This document shows, in pieces, positions 12,817 through 25,927 of a DNA stretch of 64,000 bases. The stretch covers positions 32,182,501 to 32,246,500 of the forward strand of contig CM068317.1 in the NCBI GenBank assembly GCA_034766995.1, written 5' to 3'. Position numbers and translations under genes: made by a program. The DNA is from Acanthacorydalis orientalis. Lineage: Eukaryota; Arthropoda; Insecta; Megaloptera; Corydalidae. The notes below the pieces were generated by a model. The model saw only the letters and a list, made by a program, of their open reading frames with translations, ran no database searches and had not been told where the DNA came from. How positions within the stretch are numbered: the stretch's first letter is position 1; every line of letters starts with the position of its first letter.

Positions 12817-12989
12817 ACCTATATATATATATATATAGGTTCTATATCCAAGAAGCTTATACTTTTATTAATATAGTGCTGAGAGAAATACAACTCTACA
12901 ATAATTGGACCTTTATGTATGTATGTATGTATATATATATATATATATAAAGGTCACATATCAAAGAAGTTTATACAATTTTTAATATT
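12817..12989. repeat. two tandem-like units, each with an AT array inside inverted arms
   Basis: ACCTATA...TATAGGT (12817-12840) and GACCTTTAT (12908-12916) ... ATAAAGGTC (12947-12955) each enclose an AT array. Each is followed by a similar tail (AGGTTCTATATCCAAGAAG and AGGTCACATATCAAAGAAG, both ending near TTTATACnnTTTTTAATAT). It looks like a duplicated unit or two copies of a small palindromic element. Confidence 0.6.
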
Positions 12990-15912
12990 GTTAATATTTT
13001 TCGCTGATTTGAATAAAATTTGAAGTATAACATATAGAGTAATCTAAAATTAAAAAGTAAAATTAAAAAAGTAAAAAGTAAAAATTATAAATTTTTAAAA
13101 TATTGTATATTTAGAAAAGAATAATTTAATTTTTTTTCTGACAAATTTTGGTTTAAATAGTATATTATAAGTTTATATAATACATATTTTTATTTTGGTT
13201 CATCTGTAAAAATTTACAAGGAATGTAAATATACTTTACTGGAAGTAAGTACATTTTACGGAATAATTATTCAATTTTAATCAGATAATATATTTATATT
13301 TATATATATATATATATATATTTACGTTGAGAATTGAACATTCATGTTTGTTGAAAAATCAAGGATTATCATATAAAGACATAGAGTAATTGCATAAATA
13401 GCGGGTGTTTATACTATGAATGAAATAAATTCATGCATAGTAATAAATTAACATCATTATTAGAATTAATTGTAGTTCACTCACTAAATGATTAATGTTG
13501 TTTAATTTCGTAAGATGAAAATCCATAGAATGAAAGAGAAAAATATTCTTTGAAGATTTTGTACTGCCGACATGTATGTGGTGCATCACGTTTTATACTA
13601 GACCAACATTTTACATATATCATGTTTTATTTTCACTGCATAGCACTTATAAACTTTTTTCATATTGTTTTATTTCAATCATTTATTGATACTCGAATCT
13701 GTTTGAATCTTATAATATTAAGGCTCTGTTTTGCTAAATAACACTATATAGTAATAGTACTCTTCTTCTATTCTATTATATTGAATTATTATTAAAGATG
13801 AGTGTGCATTAATTAGTCTATTGTATATGTGAAAGATAATTAACTTCTAATCTTGTCATTATACCAATGTGATGTGTGAAAGATGAATTACATTTTTTTA
13901 GTTTCTACTCTTCAAGTTTTTTTTATTTGACTATTCTATTTGTAATATCATTAAATTAATAATGTGATTCTACCAGAAAATTTAACAAAGTTAATCTAAT
14001 AATATTACTATTAATTATTTTTTACTGGACGAATAACTGGACTCATTATTTTATTAAATTTCTATACAATTCTATAATTATTAAAAAGTATTAAAATTTA
14101 ATTAATTCTCATACAACTGAATATTAAATAACCTTTTTCATGTCATAATTAATTTCAATCACAAAAAATTAATTTAAATGTTATCTATGTATCAAATAAT
14201 GTTATTCTAAAACTAAAATAAATGTTATGTTTTAAACTCTGCAGGAACACATTTTTGTAATCTTTTGTTGTCAAATAATTTATTTTTTATATCAGGTATT
14301 TGTAACGTTCATACTTTTTTAAGGAATACATTACTGTTTAATGTATAAACTACATTTTGTAAGAAAGAAATTAGATTAAATATCGTACAAATGCGATCAC
14401 CTGCTTGAATTATTTTATTTATTGATATCGTTCACATGCAAACATGTCCGTTCATAATTCATATACTAAGCACGCTATAAATAGCAAAAAGTATAAGGTG
14501 TCGTTTAAATATAAATTTATAACTTAATTTTTAAATCTAACTGATTAAGAATACATTGTAAGATTTTAATATTATAATTAAAATAAATACAAGGAAATTT
14601 GAATATGGTAATTTTCAAATTTTAATTAATTTTATTATTAATAAATTTAAGTTATTTTATGATTCAGTTCAGGCCAAGACAATCAAAATTAATTATTTTT
14701 AACGATATTGTTTTGAATATTTTAACCAGAAATGTAATTCGTAAATTGAAAATTATAGATTTTTAATAAGATAAAATTTAAAGCAATGAATTTAGCAATA
14801 TCATATATTTTTTTTTTGATTTTGTTAGCCTTGGTTATCTAGTGGCAGTTGTTTAAAACCATACATTGGAAATGATTTTTTTCAGTTAATTCAAACAAAA
14901 GGAGATTTGAAAATATATATATATATATATATATGTATAAATAGAATGTATCTATTTAAATATATTTTAATTATAAACCAGAACTGTTAGTATTAAAATA
15001 ACATATTGAATTTATTGATTACATTTATCTATTGAAAATCAAACACATTTATAGTTAAATACTATAATTAATGTAATAATTAAATGTTTGATAAAATAAT
15101 TTTTCTCTTATACATATAAAAATGTATACGAAAATTGAATATTTTTAATGTTACTTACTCGCATATCGATGGAAATTCCATTATCTCGAAATACATTTAA
15201 GGAAGAAAAAACATTATCAATATTCATTGATCAATAATTTTTGATCAATAAATTTTATTTAGCCACTATGTGAGGATTATATTGTTTATTTGACAATGCA
15301 TTATCTAATGTACAAAGTTATCACTATGACTAATAATTTTCACTTTTATTTAACGGCATCCGATCAAATATAGATTAAAAGTTTAATATTATGAGTCAAT
15401 GTAATATACATTGATCAAATGTTCAGTAGTCAACTGAAAAAATCTATTATTAATTCAATATGAATAGATGAAATATCAATAAATGATATACACATGGATT
15501 TCATTGTGAATTTCATAATATCAATTGTACATTACCGTTACATAACACATGACAAAAATGAATTTTAATGCATTGGCAATTCACATACATCGATTACTCA
15601 ATAATAAACGAACGTATGATCGAAGAGCATGCATATAAGTATTGAAGTTAATAAAATGTTCATCATTTGGACAAGTTACATATGGCATTCACAAGTGAAA
15701 TACATATTGTATTAGAAAATACACAGCTATATCTATCCTTCTTTCTTTTTAACGTAAAAAAAGTGAAAATAATGTTAGTATACCTTCATGAGGGTTCTGA
15801 TTATTAGATAGGTTGAGGTAAGATGAATGCAAATTATTTGTAATGCTAGATATAAATAATTATTGGGTATTAAAATTTTCATATAGTATTTAAATTGTGT
15901 TAAAAGAAACTG

Positions 15913-15917
<5 letters not shown>
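12990..15917. other. AT-rich spacer
   Basis: Low-complexity DNA with AT arrays near 13300 and 14910. The open frame 13550-13741 has no domain and A/T-driven composition. A tandem TTGATCAATAA pair lies near 15228-15251. Confidence 0.6.

Positions 15918-15958
<41 letters not shown>
15918..15958. repeat. (AT)n microsatellite
   Basis: About 20 uninterrupted AT units. Confidence 0.95.
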
Positions 15959-15961
<3 letters not shown>

Positions 15962-16619
15962 TGAATGAAAAGATAATATTTATATTAATTTTTGTAAATA
16001 ATTAATGTTTTCTGCTGTTTGCTTAGATTTTTAGGAAAAAATCGATTCGCAATGCATGAATTGATTTGTTCTTCCCTGCTTGAAAAATCTTGATATTTTT
16101 TTAGAAACATTTTTAGAAACATTTATTTTATTAATAATTTTTAACGTTTTTTCTGAAAAATGTGTTCATTCACTGCAAATTGAAGACATTTAGAATAGAA
16201 TTCAGTGTAGTTTATACTGAATTTTATAGCTACCAGTTATGCAATTCATTGAATTTGGTTAAAAATAGAAACTAATGATTAAAAAAATTGGAGTTAAAAC
16301 GAAGATACACTGAATAATCAACATGGATTATATGGTTTTATTGAACTCACCTTTGACATATTTTATGTTTCTTCGTGTAGTAGTTATGAATAATCTCTAT
16401 AAAAATGTATGCTTGTAATAAATCAGTTTTTTATTCAAAGATAAATACTCAAACATCATCATCCGTATCTATTAAATTTATTTCCAATTAGATTTTAAGT
16501 AAAAATTAATGTATGTCTTACGACAGATATAATTTTACACAGGTCGAGAATGTATGTAACAAATCTTGAATAGTTACACTCATGTGTTCGCTGACCATTC
16601 GAAATAAATTAATCGGAGT
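15959..16619. other. AT-rich spacer
   Basis: No supported feature. Confidence 0.6.
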
Positions 16620-16800
16620 TCATCTTAGGGTCTCTTAGTACAAGATATAGCACTTTAGCGTGAGCTACTGTTTAGCTGGAAGATAACATTGTTTTTGTAC
16701 TAACCGCAGTAAAATTGCCGTTTGACATATCTTGTACTCTACAACGAAACAATGCAGCTGTAACTGAGAGTAATGTAAACAAGAACACGCATGCATATAT
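16620..16800. promoter_or_regulatory. complex island with a long foldback; candidate regulatory or small-RNA hairpin
   Basis: A perfect 12-bp inverted pair, AGTACAAGATAT (16637-16648) and ATATCTTGTACT (16727-16738), brackets about 78 bp. Within it TACTG/CAGTA and TTTAG/CTAA-type words give a second partial stem. The island is less A/T-rich than its flanks and has no open frame. A hairpin transcript is possible but the inner pairing is poor, so a conserved non-coding element is as likely. Confidence 0.3.
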
Positions 16801-17575
16801 TATATCTAAAGTATATTGTTTTATCTCTATTCAGTGATATAATTTAGTGTTGTGATTATTTCCCATATGAGAATTTTTAGATCAGAATCTTAGATAGTTT
16901 ATAATCAAATTCTGAGATCATTATAAAAGTTTGAATCAATTGTATTCACTTATTGTAAAATGTTTTTAGTTCTCCCACTTGTATCCACTAATACCAATTG
17001 TATTATTATTAAAACACATTTTTAAAATTACATCACGATGCATTTTCATATTATATCATGTCAAATAACAAAAATATCTTAATTCAAGGATGTCAATACA
17101 TTTCGTACTAGAAAAATAATTATTTTTATAACGTTGCAGTAAATCTCGGGATTGATAATATCTTTTCAATTATATGTTCACTTTATAAGAATATTATTTT
17201 TTTAAATAAATTATATAAATAAATAAGCAACAATTTATATGACTGTTTGTTTAACACTTTATTTGTATAATTTTTTCAAAATGTTGGTTATATGTTGTAA
17301 TCGTGGTTCTACAATAATTAGTATATTTGGAAATGTATTTCCAATGGAAAGATTTTGTTCGTAAAATTCCAAAATGTTATAATATTTTGTTCAGTTATCA
17401 CATTTATAAGCAATGAATTCAACTGCGGTTTTAATACAATAATAATTTATTTGCTTTGATCTGAATATTCCGATAGTTCAAAAGAGTTGATTTTTTATTA
17501 ATAAATATGAATTAATATTTGTTTTTATTTTTTACAATAATTTTTATTAAAAATTTATTTACTTATTTATATATT
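16801..17575. other. AT-rich spacer
   Basis: No supported feature. Confidence 0.6.
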
Positions 17576-17790
17576 CATCAGTAGCAACAGCAGGAGCAGC
17601 CTCTGTCAATCTACTGTAGAGAAAAGGCCTCTTCCATGATTTTCCATTTTGAACATTTGCCTCTATTTTCCACTGATTCTCATGGAAGTACTGAGCTCAT
17701 GACTCTCCGAGTTGCTTCCACTTGTGTATTAGTGAGTACCTCTTCATTTTTCCTGGAAATAGTTTCCAAATTTTCTCTATATGGTTAAAC
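17576..17790. repeat. possible retroelement (SINE/LINE) fragment
   Basis: The segment with GTCAATCTACTGTAGAGAAA followed by AGGCCTCTTCC and Cys/Leu-type CT-rich words resembles, by pattern only, the widespread insect retroelement phrase in which a short ...CTGCTGG... motif precedes ...AGGCCTCCTC. It is much more complex than its flanks. No coding frame survives. The family assignment is weak. Confidence 0.3.
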
Positions 17791-18679
17791 CTACCGATAT
17801 TCAACTAATATCACAGTACATCTTCTTGGAATCCCGTTCGCACCTTCCCGCCGCTTTGATGCAATGAAAGAGAAATTTAGGGAAGGATTTATACATTACT
17901 GATTTATAAATAAAGTTCTTGTATATGTTATTTTCACCTCGAGGAAAACAGCGGCTACGTTCAAAATAGTTATAAAGTACATCTTGAATTAAGGTCTGTC
18001 GGCTCATGATTATTAACATATCTTTTTGTATTTTATACTCTTCAGTATTTATTGTTTTTATGAATGGAAGAAAGATGTGCTTAAATTAAATAGAAAAAAA
18101 TGGCGGTATTTGAGTTGAAAACTGTATTTGTAGAGAAACCAATATATTTATTATCTTATTTTGAATTAGTTTAATTTATAAACTTGTTTAAAATTCATAA
18201 GTATACAAGAGGTATGTTTTATTATTGAAAGAATAAAATATTTCATAAATTTGAAATTCAGTTTATGATAAATTCGTTTGATTGTAAAATCATTTAGCAA
18301 CTTGCATTTAAAAACCATTTTTGACTTTTCCAGAAACATTAAAACGATCAAAATTTAAAAGAAAATTTATATTATGATTAATGAATAGAATCCGTACGAA
18401 TTAAAAGAATTTTATAGTTCATAAAGACTTTTGTACCAACTTTCGGTTTCCGTTGTATAAATAGAGATTATTGATTAAGTTTAAATTTAATGTAAATGAT
18501 CACAGGTAGTAGTTTTTATCAAGGTGAAAAATTCTAAAAGAAAAAAATCACTAATTCTGAACATACACGTCATTTGTGCATAGATTTGTCCCGGTAAAAT
18601 AATGATTGTTGTTATAAAGTTTCAAAAGAGTGAAATGAACAATACTTGAAACTAAGATGTTATTTCATCATTATTTCAT
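17791..18679. other. AT-rich spacer
   Basis: Minus-strand open frames at 17801-18019 and 18166-18351 show no recognisable domain. No RNA gene seen. Confidence 0.55.
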
Positions 18680-18707
18680 TATATATATATATGCATTTAT
18701 TTATTTA

Positions 18708-18758
<51 letters not shown>

Positions 18759-18764
18759 GTGTGT
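18680..18764. repeat. compound AT / TTTA / GT microsatellite
   Basis: AT units, a TTTA patch, more AT, then about ten GT units. Confidence 0.95.
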
Positions 18765-18929
18765 AAAAACAACACAGTGTAATTAAACATAACATAAAAT
18801 TGTAAAACTTGCCTTTGGAAATGTGTAAACACCATAAGCTTTAGGTCTGATGTAGTGTACATGGATATTTATAATACTTTTCAACAATTGCCACAATTGT
18901 GATGTTAATTACAACGAAACACGCTACAT
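18765..18929. other. spacer
   Basis: Moderately complex lead-in to the next island; no feature identified. Confidence 0.5.
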
Positions 18930-19145
18930 ACAAGGCGTACAACTAAAAATATCCTAAAATGGCCGAAAGCTATACCGAGCACCGTCAATAGAATGATAAA
19001 TAGAATGATTCGATTGCCCCAAGACAGACTTCATTTATTTTTTCTTAATATCAAAAACCAGTTGTGTACTACGTTTGCAATGCGTTTAGAACGTGTTCCG
19101 CCCATATATGTTACAATTCGTGTAGTAATTCGCTAATGTCTGAAA
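18930..19145. promoter_or_regulatory. GC-richer island, candidate conserved non-coding element
   Basis: Complex sequence with a short ATAGAATGAT direct repeat (near 18990 and 19001) and several CpGs, without an open frame. Regulatory role inferred from composition only. Confidence 0.3.
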
Positions 19146-20879
19146 GTGATGATTCTTATAACAATCGTATTGTCTCACTTTTAAGTATACATATTTGAAT
19201 GCATGTGTTTTTGTTAAATGTACATGAAGAAATACTTTGATTGGAATTACGTTAATAGCATTCGTTATTAAACAAATAACTCATCTTCTATGTTCATGAA
19301 ATAACTATAAATTAATAAAGGTGTAGTATGATTTGCAGACGTTGTAGTAAAAAGAAAAATGTTAAATGATGTTATATAGATTGTATTTTATAATGTCAAT
19401 AGCATTATGAAGAAATAACGTGTACATAATTTATATATATTCTTATACATATGTACGTACATATATAAGATTGCATTTGAAAATTTCTTGGTCCTACACG
19501 ATGTAGATGCGGATACAGTAGTAAATTTAATCGTTTCAATTGATCTTTTGTTGGAATGTGTGCTAAATTCAAGTTAACAAAGAATATATATTTTTATATA
19601 ACAGTTTTGAAATGTATACAGTTTTTATTTTTTGAACTAAACAAGTTTTTATATAGTTTATAATTGATATACAGATAATATATAGCTTTAACTAACATTA
19701 TTTATTTAAATTTGGAATAATGCTATTAACAAATTTGATTTATTGGATTCCACTGGATAAAATAATATAGTATGTATTATAAATTGAAGATAAATCTTCG
19801 AAAAAAATGAAATTGGACGATCAACAAGGAAAAGTGTAGAAAATAAAATTTTAAACTAAAGTAACTAAAATAGTCTTATAAGTAAAAAGATAAACTTTTA
19901 GATAAACTGCTACCAAAAAATTTTGATATAAAAATACATTTTTATATAGATTTTGTTTAGTTTAAATAAATTAATAGGATTTGTTTTTTAAAGATAGTTT
20001 GATAAAAACTTACCTAATATAAGAAAATTGAATTCCAAATAAATAATTGATTATGTAACATGATAGATGAAGTCGAAATAGGAATTATAATTTATGTTTT
20101 ATTAGGAAAGGGCGTGATTTAAATGAATTTTGGTTCTAGTAAATTGCGATTTGACTTTGTCATATGATTATATATATTTGCACGTTGTATAAAATCAGCA
20201 AGCGACTATGTACCATCATTACTCTAATGGTAATATAATGGTTACATTTTTCTTAGTTTCGTACATGAACTTATAAGTTTGTTGTGGTTTAAGACATTAG
20301 TATGAAACAAAAAAGAAAGAGAACTTTGAATATTACATTTAATTTTTTCATATAATCATCATCATTGCCGATAGACTTTTGTCGAAGTTTTTTCATTCGC
20401 TTAATGAAGAAGTTTGATGTTTGTACCTTGAGGTAATCTTAACTTTCCACCTATATTATTGTAATAACTGTCAAAATATAAATGCTGATATGTATTAAAA
20501 TCGAGGGTTATAAAATTTGTTACTGTATTTTTATTTTATACCTATAGCACTATAAAAAATTCAATAAAACAATTAAACCAATCGTTTATAGAGCAGTTAA
20601 ATAAAATAACAAATACTTTTTACATATTCTTAAAATTAAGTTTTCAATAAATTTGTAGTAATATATGCATGTATTCGACAAAACACTACTTAATACGGGA
20701 TTCATTTTTCATACAAAGCAATCAAAAATCACATTAATAATAAACTACTCAATAAATTAATTTTTTTCTTAACATAATTGTGGAGTAAAATCAAGAATAG
20801 TAATTACAAGAACAATTTACATGTAGTAATTTTTCAATCAAAGAATATTAAGTCATAAATCAATTACGGAACTGATACA
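19146..20879. other. AT-rich spacer
   Basis: No gene or RNA seen. ATCATCATCATTGCCGATAG near 20356 could be a retroelement scrap but is too short to assign. Confidence 0.55.
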
Positions 20880-21190
20880 CTTACACTGTGCATCCGGCAG
20901 TTTCTCAAATAGAAAATAAAACGTTTCTGTACACACGTACATCCGACATTGAACGATATGCACAAACATCGGATGCCTACGAGCGTTATTAAATAAATAC
21001 ATTGCGTTTCTGCGTATGGTGCTCTGATTGTTATTGAGATATCAAGGTATCCCGCTGATGTGTACGGTCAGGTCACGTACCTGAAGCATCTTTCATGCCA
21101 CATACGCTCACCTGTAAAGTACCATCGTCTAAATAGATTTTACCATATCTGATATTGTATGATGTCACTACCGGGCTGCGAACCACTATT
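20880..21190. promoter_or_regulatory. large GC-richer island, candidate enhancer
   Basis: About 300 bp of complex, CpG-containing DNA with no usable frame. It carries a TCAGGT / ACCTGA inverted pair (21068-21084) around CACGT, CACCTG near 21110, and a GCATCCG / CGGATGC inverted pair (near 20889 and 20971). E-box-type words are known metazoan regulatory motifs; the enhancer call is inference. Confidence 0.35.
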
Positions 21191-21352
21191 CGCACTGTAT
21201 AAATTTGCATTGCATGCATTTATATTATTATATTATGTATTTATAAAATATGTGTGAGCGTGAAATGTTGATTTTCTTTATGTCAAAATGTTTATTGCCA
21301 TTTATTTTATATTTGTTGTATGAGTGGCACTTGGATGAACCCATAATAATTG
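21191..21352. other. spacer
   Basis: Short AT-rich stretch with no feature. Open frames starting at 21250 owe most of their length to the AT array that follows. Confidence 0.6.
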
Positions 21353-22190
<838 letters not shown>

Positions 22191-22251
22191 TCACTCAAAT
22201 TCGGGTGACATGGCCTATTGAAAACTTCATGCATCACCCGAATTCGGGTGA
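22191..22251. repeat. pair of GGGTGA-type palindromes
   Basis: TCACCCGAATTCGGGTGA (22234-22251) is a perfect 18-bp palindrome. A second, degenerate copy, TCACTCAAATTCGGGTGA, lies at 22191-22208. Both are followed by CAT. Such paired palindromes are typical of transposon subterminal regions, but no ends could be identified. Confidence 0.6.
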
Positions 22252-22262
22252 CATTTTAGTCA

Positions 22263-22477
22263 GTGTTATACTGTTTAATATTTCTATACATGTATCTCCT
22301 CTTTCAGTATCTTAGCACTTCATTAAATCGATTTCAATTAGATATGAACATTGTTCAGTATATTGTTTTTAATGCTGTTCTTGTATTCGGATTTATCTTT
22401 GGCTATTATCTGGGATGTGCTCATAAAAATCATGAAAAATTGATTTCATGTAGTCCATCTATCTTTATGGCAGTCAA
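22263..22477 (+). CDS. weak exon candidate with one membrane-like segment
   Basis: An open frame reads through to a good splice donor, CAA|GTAAGA, with GT at 22478. A possible acceptor TTTTAGTCAG lies just before 22261. The C-terminal half (MNIVQYIVFNAVLVFGFIFG, then YYLGCAHKNHEKL) has a hydrophobic run long enough for one membrane helix followed by a charged segment. No family is recognised. The first half is A/T-driven and may not be real. The whole may be a chance frame in AT-rich DNA. Confidence 0.2.
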
Positions 22478-22481
22478 GTAA

Positions 22482-23249
22482 GATTTCTATTTCAAGCAAG
22501 TTTTATTCAATTACAGTCTTTTATAGATTCATGTTGTATTTTGTAGGTAATATGATAAATTACAAATTTCGAATGTATACCATAGAGAATACATGTTCAT
22601 CCGATTGAATTTCCGTTAAGACTGAGATATTAGTTTGATGTTTATTCAATAAAATTAAAAGCATTTATTTTTGTTAATATATTTGATACATTACCCGCAC
22701 TTCTTTGTTATTTTTGCAAACAAACTACATTTCAGTATTGTATAGAAAAATAGGAAAAATAAAGATGTAAACTAAGCGAATTTTCATTGACATATTGACA
22801 TTTTTATACATTTATAATCTAAAAAGTTGATTAATATCCGTATTTATATACTTATTAAACTTTTTTTTGTTTATTATTTTGTTACCCTGTGTAACCGAGT
22901 GGTTCCTGAGACTTTCATATCTCGCACTGTAAGTATTGACTAGTAAAGCTCATGCTTTGGGTATTTATATTAAAGTTGAAACACTTTCATGTTTCTTTCT
23001 TCGACGAGACCGCTTCTCGTACTTCAGTTTGTTGAGCTTCAGAGTATTTATGAAGGAACCCTTTTAATGGAATGGTTTTCTTTCTGTTATTAAATTTATA
23101 TATTTAGGTATATATGTCTAGTTATTAAATAATAAAATAATTTTATAATAATCATAATATTTCACTCAATTATTTACATAAATAACAATAAATCGATACT
23201 GTATTTTAAATTATCTTATAAAAATTAATTAAAACAATTTTACTATTCT

Positions 23250-23251
<2 letters not shown>
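22482..23251. other. spacer with a more complex patch
   Basis: Positions 22880-23060 are more complex and hold a small ACGAGA / TCTCGT hairpin near 23003-23019. No gene. A tRNA-like word at 22889-22905 was examined and rejected. Confidence 0.5.

Positions 23252-23299
<48 letters not shown>
23252..23299. repeat. (AT)n microsatellite
   Basis: Uninterrupted AT repeat. Confidence 0.95.
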
Positions 23300-23300
<1 letters not shown>

Positions 23301-23520
23301 GTCTAAACGAATAAACTATATTTCATATTATTCTCTAGTACTATTATACATTACTGTACTATTTTATTGTTTAACTATTTTCTTAGTATTCATATTAACC
23401 ATTATTACTATTTAAATTGTAAAACTGTATTATAAAAATAAGCACATGTAATATAACACCAACCACCTTTGTAATAGGTCATTATGTACCTCGGATACAA
23501 ATAAATATATTAATTCATTC

Positions 23521-23523
<3 letters not shown>
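23300..23523. other. spacer between AT arrays
   Basis: No feature seen. Confidence 0.6.

Positions 23524-23574
<51 letters not shown>
23524..23574. repeat. (AT)n microsatellite
   Basis: Uninterrupted AT repeat. Confidence 0.95.
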
Positions 23575-23580
<6 letters not shown>

Positions 23581-23949
23581 GAATATTTTTATTTCAATAT
23601 TCTATGGATGATTTTCAAAAAAACACATTTTAAATAAAAGACTTATCCTAAAAAATAATTCCTTAAATATTCATAGAATCTTTAAAAACTTCAAAAAAAT
23701 TTGAAATTAAATTATTGAAAAAATAATTAAGAATATTATATCGTAGAATTTAAATTCATAAAGGAGTAATAAATAATTTTTATATAATACTATAAATAAT
23801 GTAATAGAATACATTTTTAAACAAAGTGACAATCAAAAAAAATTTATTTAGAAACAAAATAATATTTTTTTAGTTTTCAGGGAAAAAAATTGATTAAAGA
23901 ATTTAATTAGTGCTTAATATTTTTCTTGATTGTATAGTCTTAGTCATAA

Positions 23950-23950
<1 letters not shown>
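23575..23950. other. AT-rich spacer
   Basis: Almost only A and T; no feature. Confidence 0.65.

Positions 23951-23986
<36 letters not shown>
23951..23986. repeat. (AT)n microsatellite
   Basis: Uninterrupted AT repeat. Confidence 0.95.
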
Positions 23987-23988
<2 letters not shown>

Positions 23989-24039
23989 GAAAAGGCACAT
24001 GTATATACATGATATATGTGTTGACAAGTATGATTGTAA

Positions 24040-24330
24040 GTTAACGGATAAGCGAATTTTGTAATAAATGCAAGTATTGCAAAGATTGACTCGTCTGATT
24101 TATATATCAAGTTGAATGCTCTAAATAAAGCCAATTACGTGCATTGCACTGTCCGATATCTAATTGTTAGGAAAGCGTGTTTTATGCGATCGAGATATTA
24201 CAAGAAATTTATTATCATTGGCATTTCTCCGCCATTTCATTTCCTCTTTTATCCAACACTCAAAACGTACATAAACATAAATAAAACGGTGCATGCGAAA
24301 CAGAAAAATTACAAAATATTCAATAATTAA
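24040..24330. promoter_or_regulatory. complex island, candidate conserved non-coding element
   Basis: This less A/T-rich stretch contains ATTGCAAAG, AATAAAGCC, GCGATCGAGA and several TAAAT-type words. Open frames on both strands at 23940-24330 share it without giving a recognisable protein. Regulatory role is inference. Confidence 0.25.
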
Positions 24331-25129
24331 ACAATATTTATGTACATGCGATCGTGTTGGTTGTTCATCTGTAAAATTATAATAGTTTGAGATTAAGTTA
24401 ATATTTTCTGCATTGAATGTATTTATTTACTTATATTATCAACTAAATAGTTTTAAAATCAATTTATATCTAGATGATTTGTTGTAATTGATATTAAAAA
24501 ATATTAGTAACAAATATGTTTGCTGTTTATATACGATAATTGCAAATAATTCATCAAACTTTGAAAGCTCTTTTGATTCAGTGTTTGGCTAAAAAAAAAA
24601 CTAAAGTATTGATTTTTAATAATATCCACCATTGATTTGAATGCTCTTAACAAGAAAAATAAATCCTTGAAGATTAATTATTTTCATTATTAATTAATTT
24701 CTGTTTCTGTGTTCTAAGTGGAATATATGTCATAGCTTTATACAGTATTGGATCTTTTTAATTAAGTTTTGTTTCTTATTAACGTAAACCTACGTAAGTG
24801 AAAAAACTGTTTGTCTTAATCCATAACTAATCATGAAATGTTATTGTTTATTAAACATCTTAATTATATATTAGCTCATAAACCATATAAACATTACAAA
24901 TATTAAATAAGGAAGTAATTGATTAAAGTATTCCTTTTCTTGTTTTAATTAATATTCATTGATAGTAAATTGAAGATCCATATCTGTCTTAGTTCCAATA
25001 ATTAATCATTCTATTCAAATTTGTTAACGAACACTGCTTCTAATAAGTTATGAATGTTTGTATCATCTTATCTTAATAATCTTCCAACTTTATAATTGGT
25101 TTACTTCGCGAATAATGTTCAAATTGGTG
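24331..25129. other. AT-rich spacer
   Basis: No supported feature. Confidence 0.6.
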
Positions 25130-25265
25130 ATTGATACAATCCTGTAACAGAGTGTCGCTTATCACACTCTGCGTGACAGAATGTCTCATATCCGAGAAAA
25201 TGTCATTCCAGATTGTGACAGATACCTTATTCGTTTGCTGTGTCAACTATGTACTATCAGTATCA
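25130..25265. promoter_or_regulatory. complex island with 8-bp hairpin
   Basis: CAGAGTGT (25148-25155) and ACACTCTG (25164-25171) form a perfect hairpin with an 8-base loop containing the GATA-type word TTATC. Further GACAGA(T/A)-type repeats follow. No open frame. Candidate non-coding regulatory element. Confidence 0.3.
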
Positions 25266-25410
25266 TCTCATCTTGTATAGAATAGATACATTATTTCTTC
25301 AATTTACATATTGAGTTCAAAAGACCAATCATATTTCAATATGATTGTCAGTAAACGATTTTTAAATGGAATTTATATACCTTTGTATTCGCTACATAAC
25401 GTTTTATATT
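25266..25410. other. spacer
   Basis: No feature seen. Confidence 0.6.

Positions 25411-25468
<58 letters not shown>
25411..25468. repeat. (AT)n microsatellite
   Basis: Uninterrupted AT repeat of nearly 60 bp. Confidence 0.95.
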
Positions 25469-25469
<1 letters not shown>

Positions 25470-25613
25470 TAATACAAGAATGGTGTAAATTATATTTTTA
25501 AAAATTTAATATTCTAGAATTGAAATATTATTTCAGAATTAAGTATTATTCGTTTTCAACTGTAATAACATAGAGGGCGATCTTTTTATAATGTTATTTA
25601 ATCTCTTTCTTAT

Positions 25614-25661
<48 letters not shown>
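25614..25661. repeat. TACA / AT microsatellite
   Basis: Short TACA units followed by AT units. Confidence 0.95.
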
Positions 25662-25668
<7 letters not shown>

Positions 25669-25855
25669 TTTTCTTTATTTTCTCAGCAAAATTTTGATAA
25701 TTTGTTAAAGTGATTTTCATGAAGAAAATTATTTTAATGTAATAGATTTTCAAAATACTCATCGTTCATTGTCTATATTGCTTAAAACTCTTCAAATTTC
25801 AATACTTCCAATTCAATATTTTCTTTCTAATTTAAGCATTACTGACTAATTTGAA

Positions 25856-25858
<3 letters not shown>

Positions 25859-25922
<64 letters not shown>
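25859..25922. repeat. (AT)n microsatellite
   Basis: Uninterrupted AT repeat of over 60 bp. Confidence 0.96.

Positions 25923-25927
<5 letters not shown>

Noticed and set aside
22889..22905. TGTAACCGAGTGGTTCC, resembling the A box of Leu/Ser tRNAs or a tRNA-derived SINE
   Set aside because: No B box at the right distance and no tRNA arms can be drawn from the following bases.
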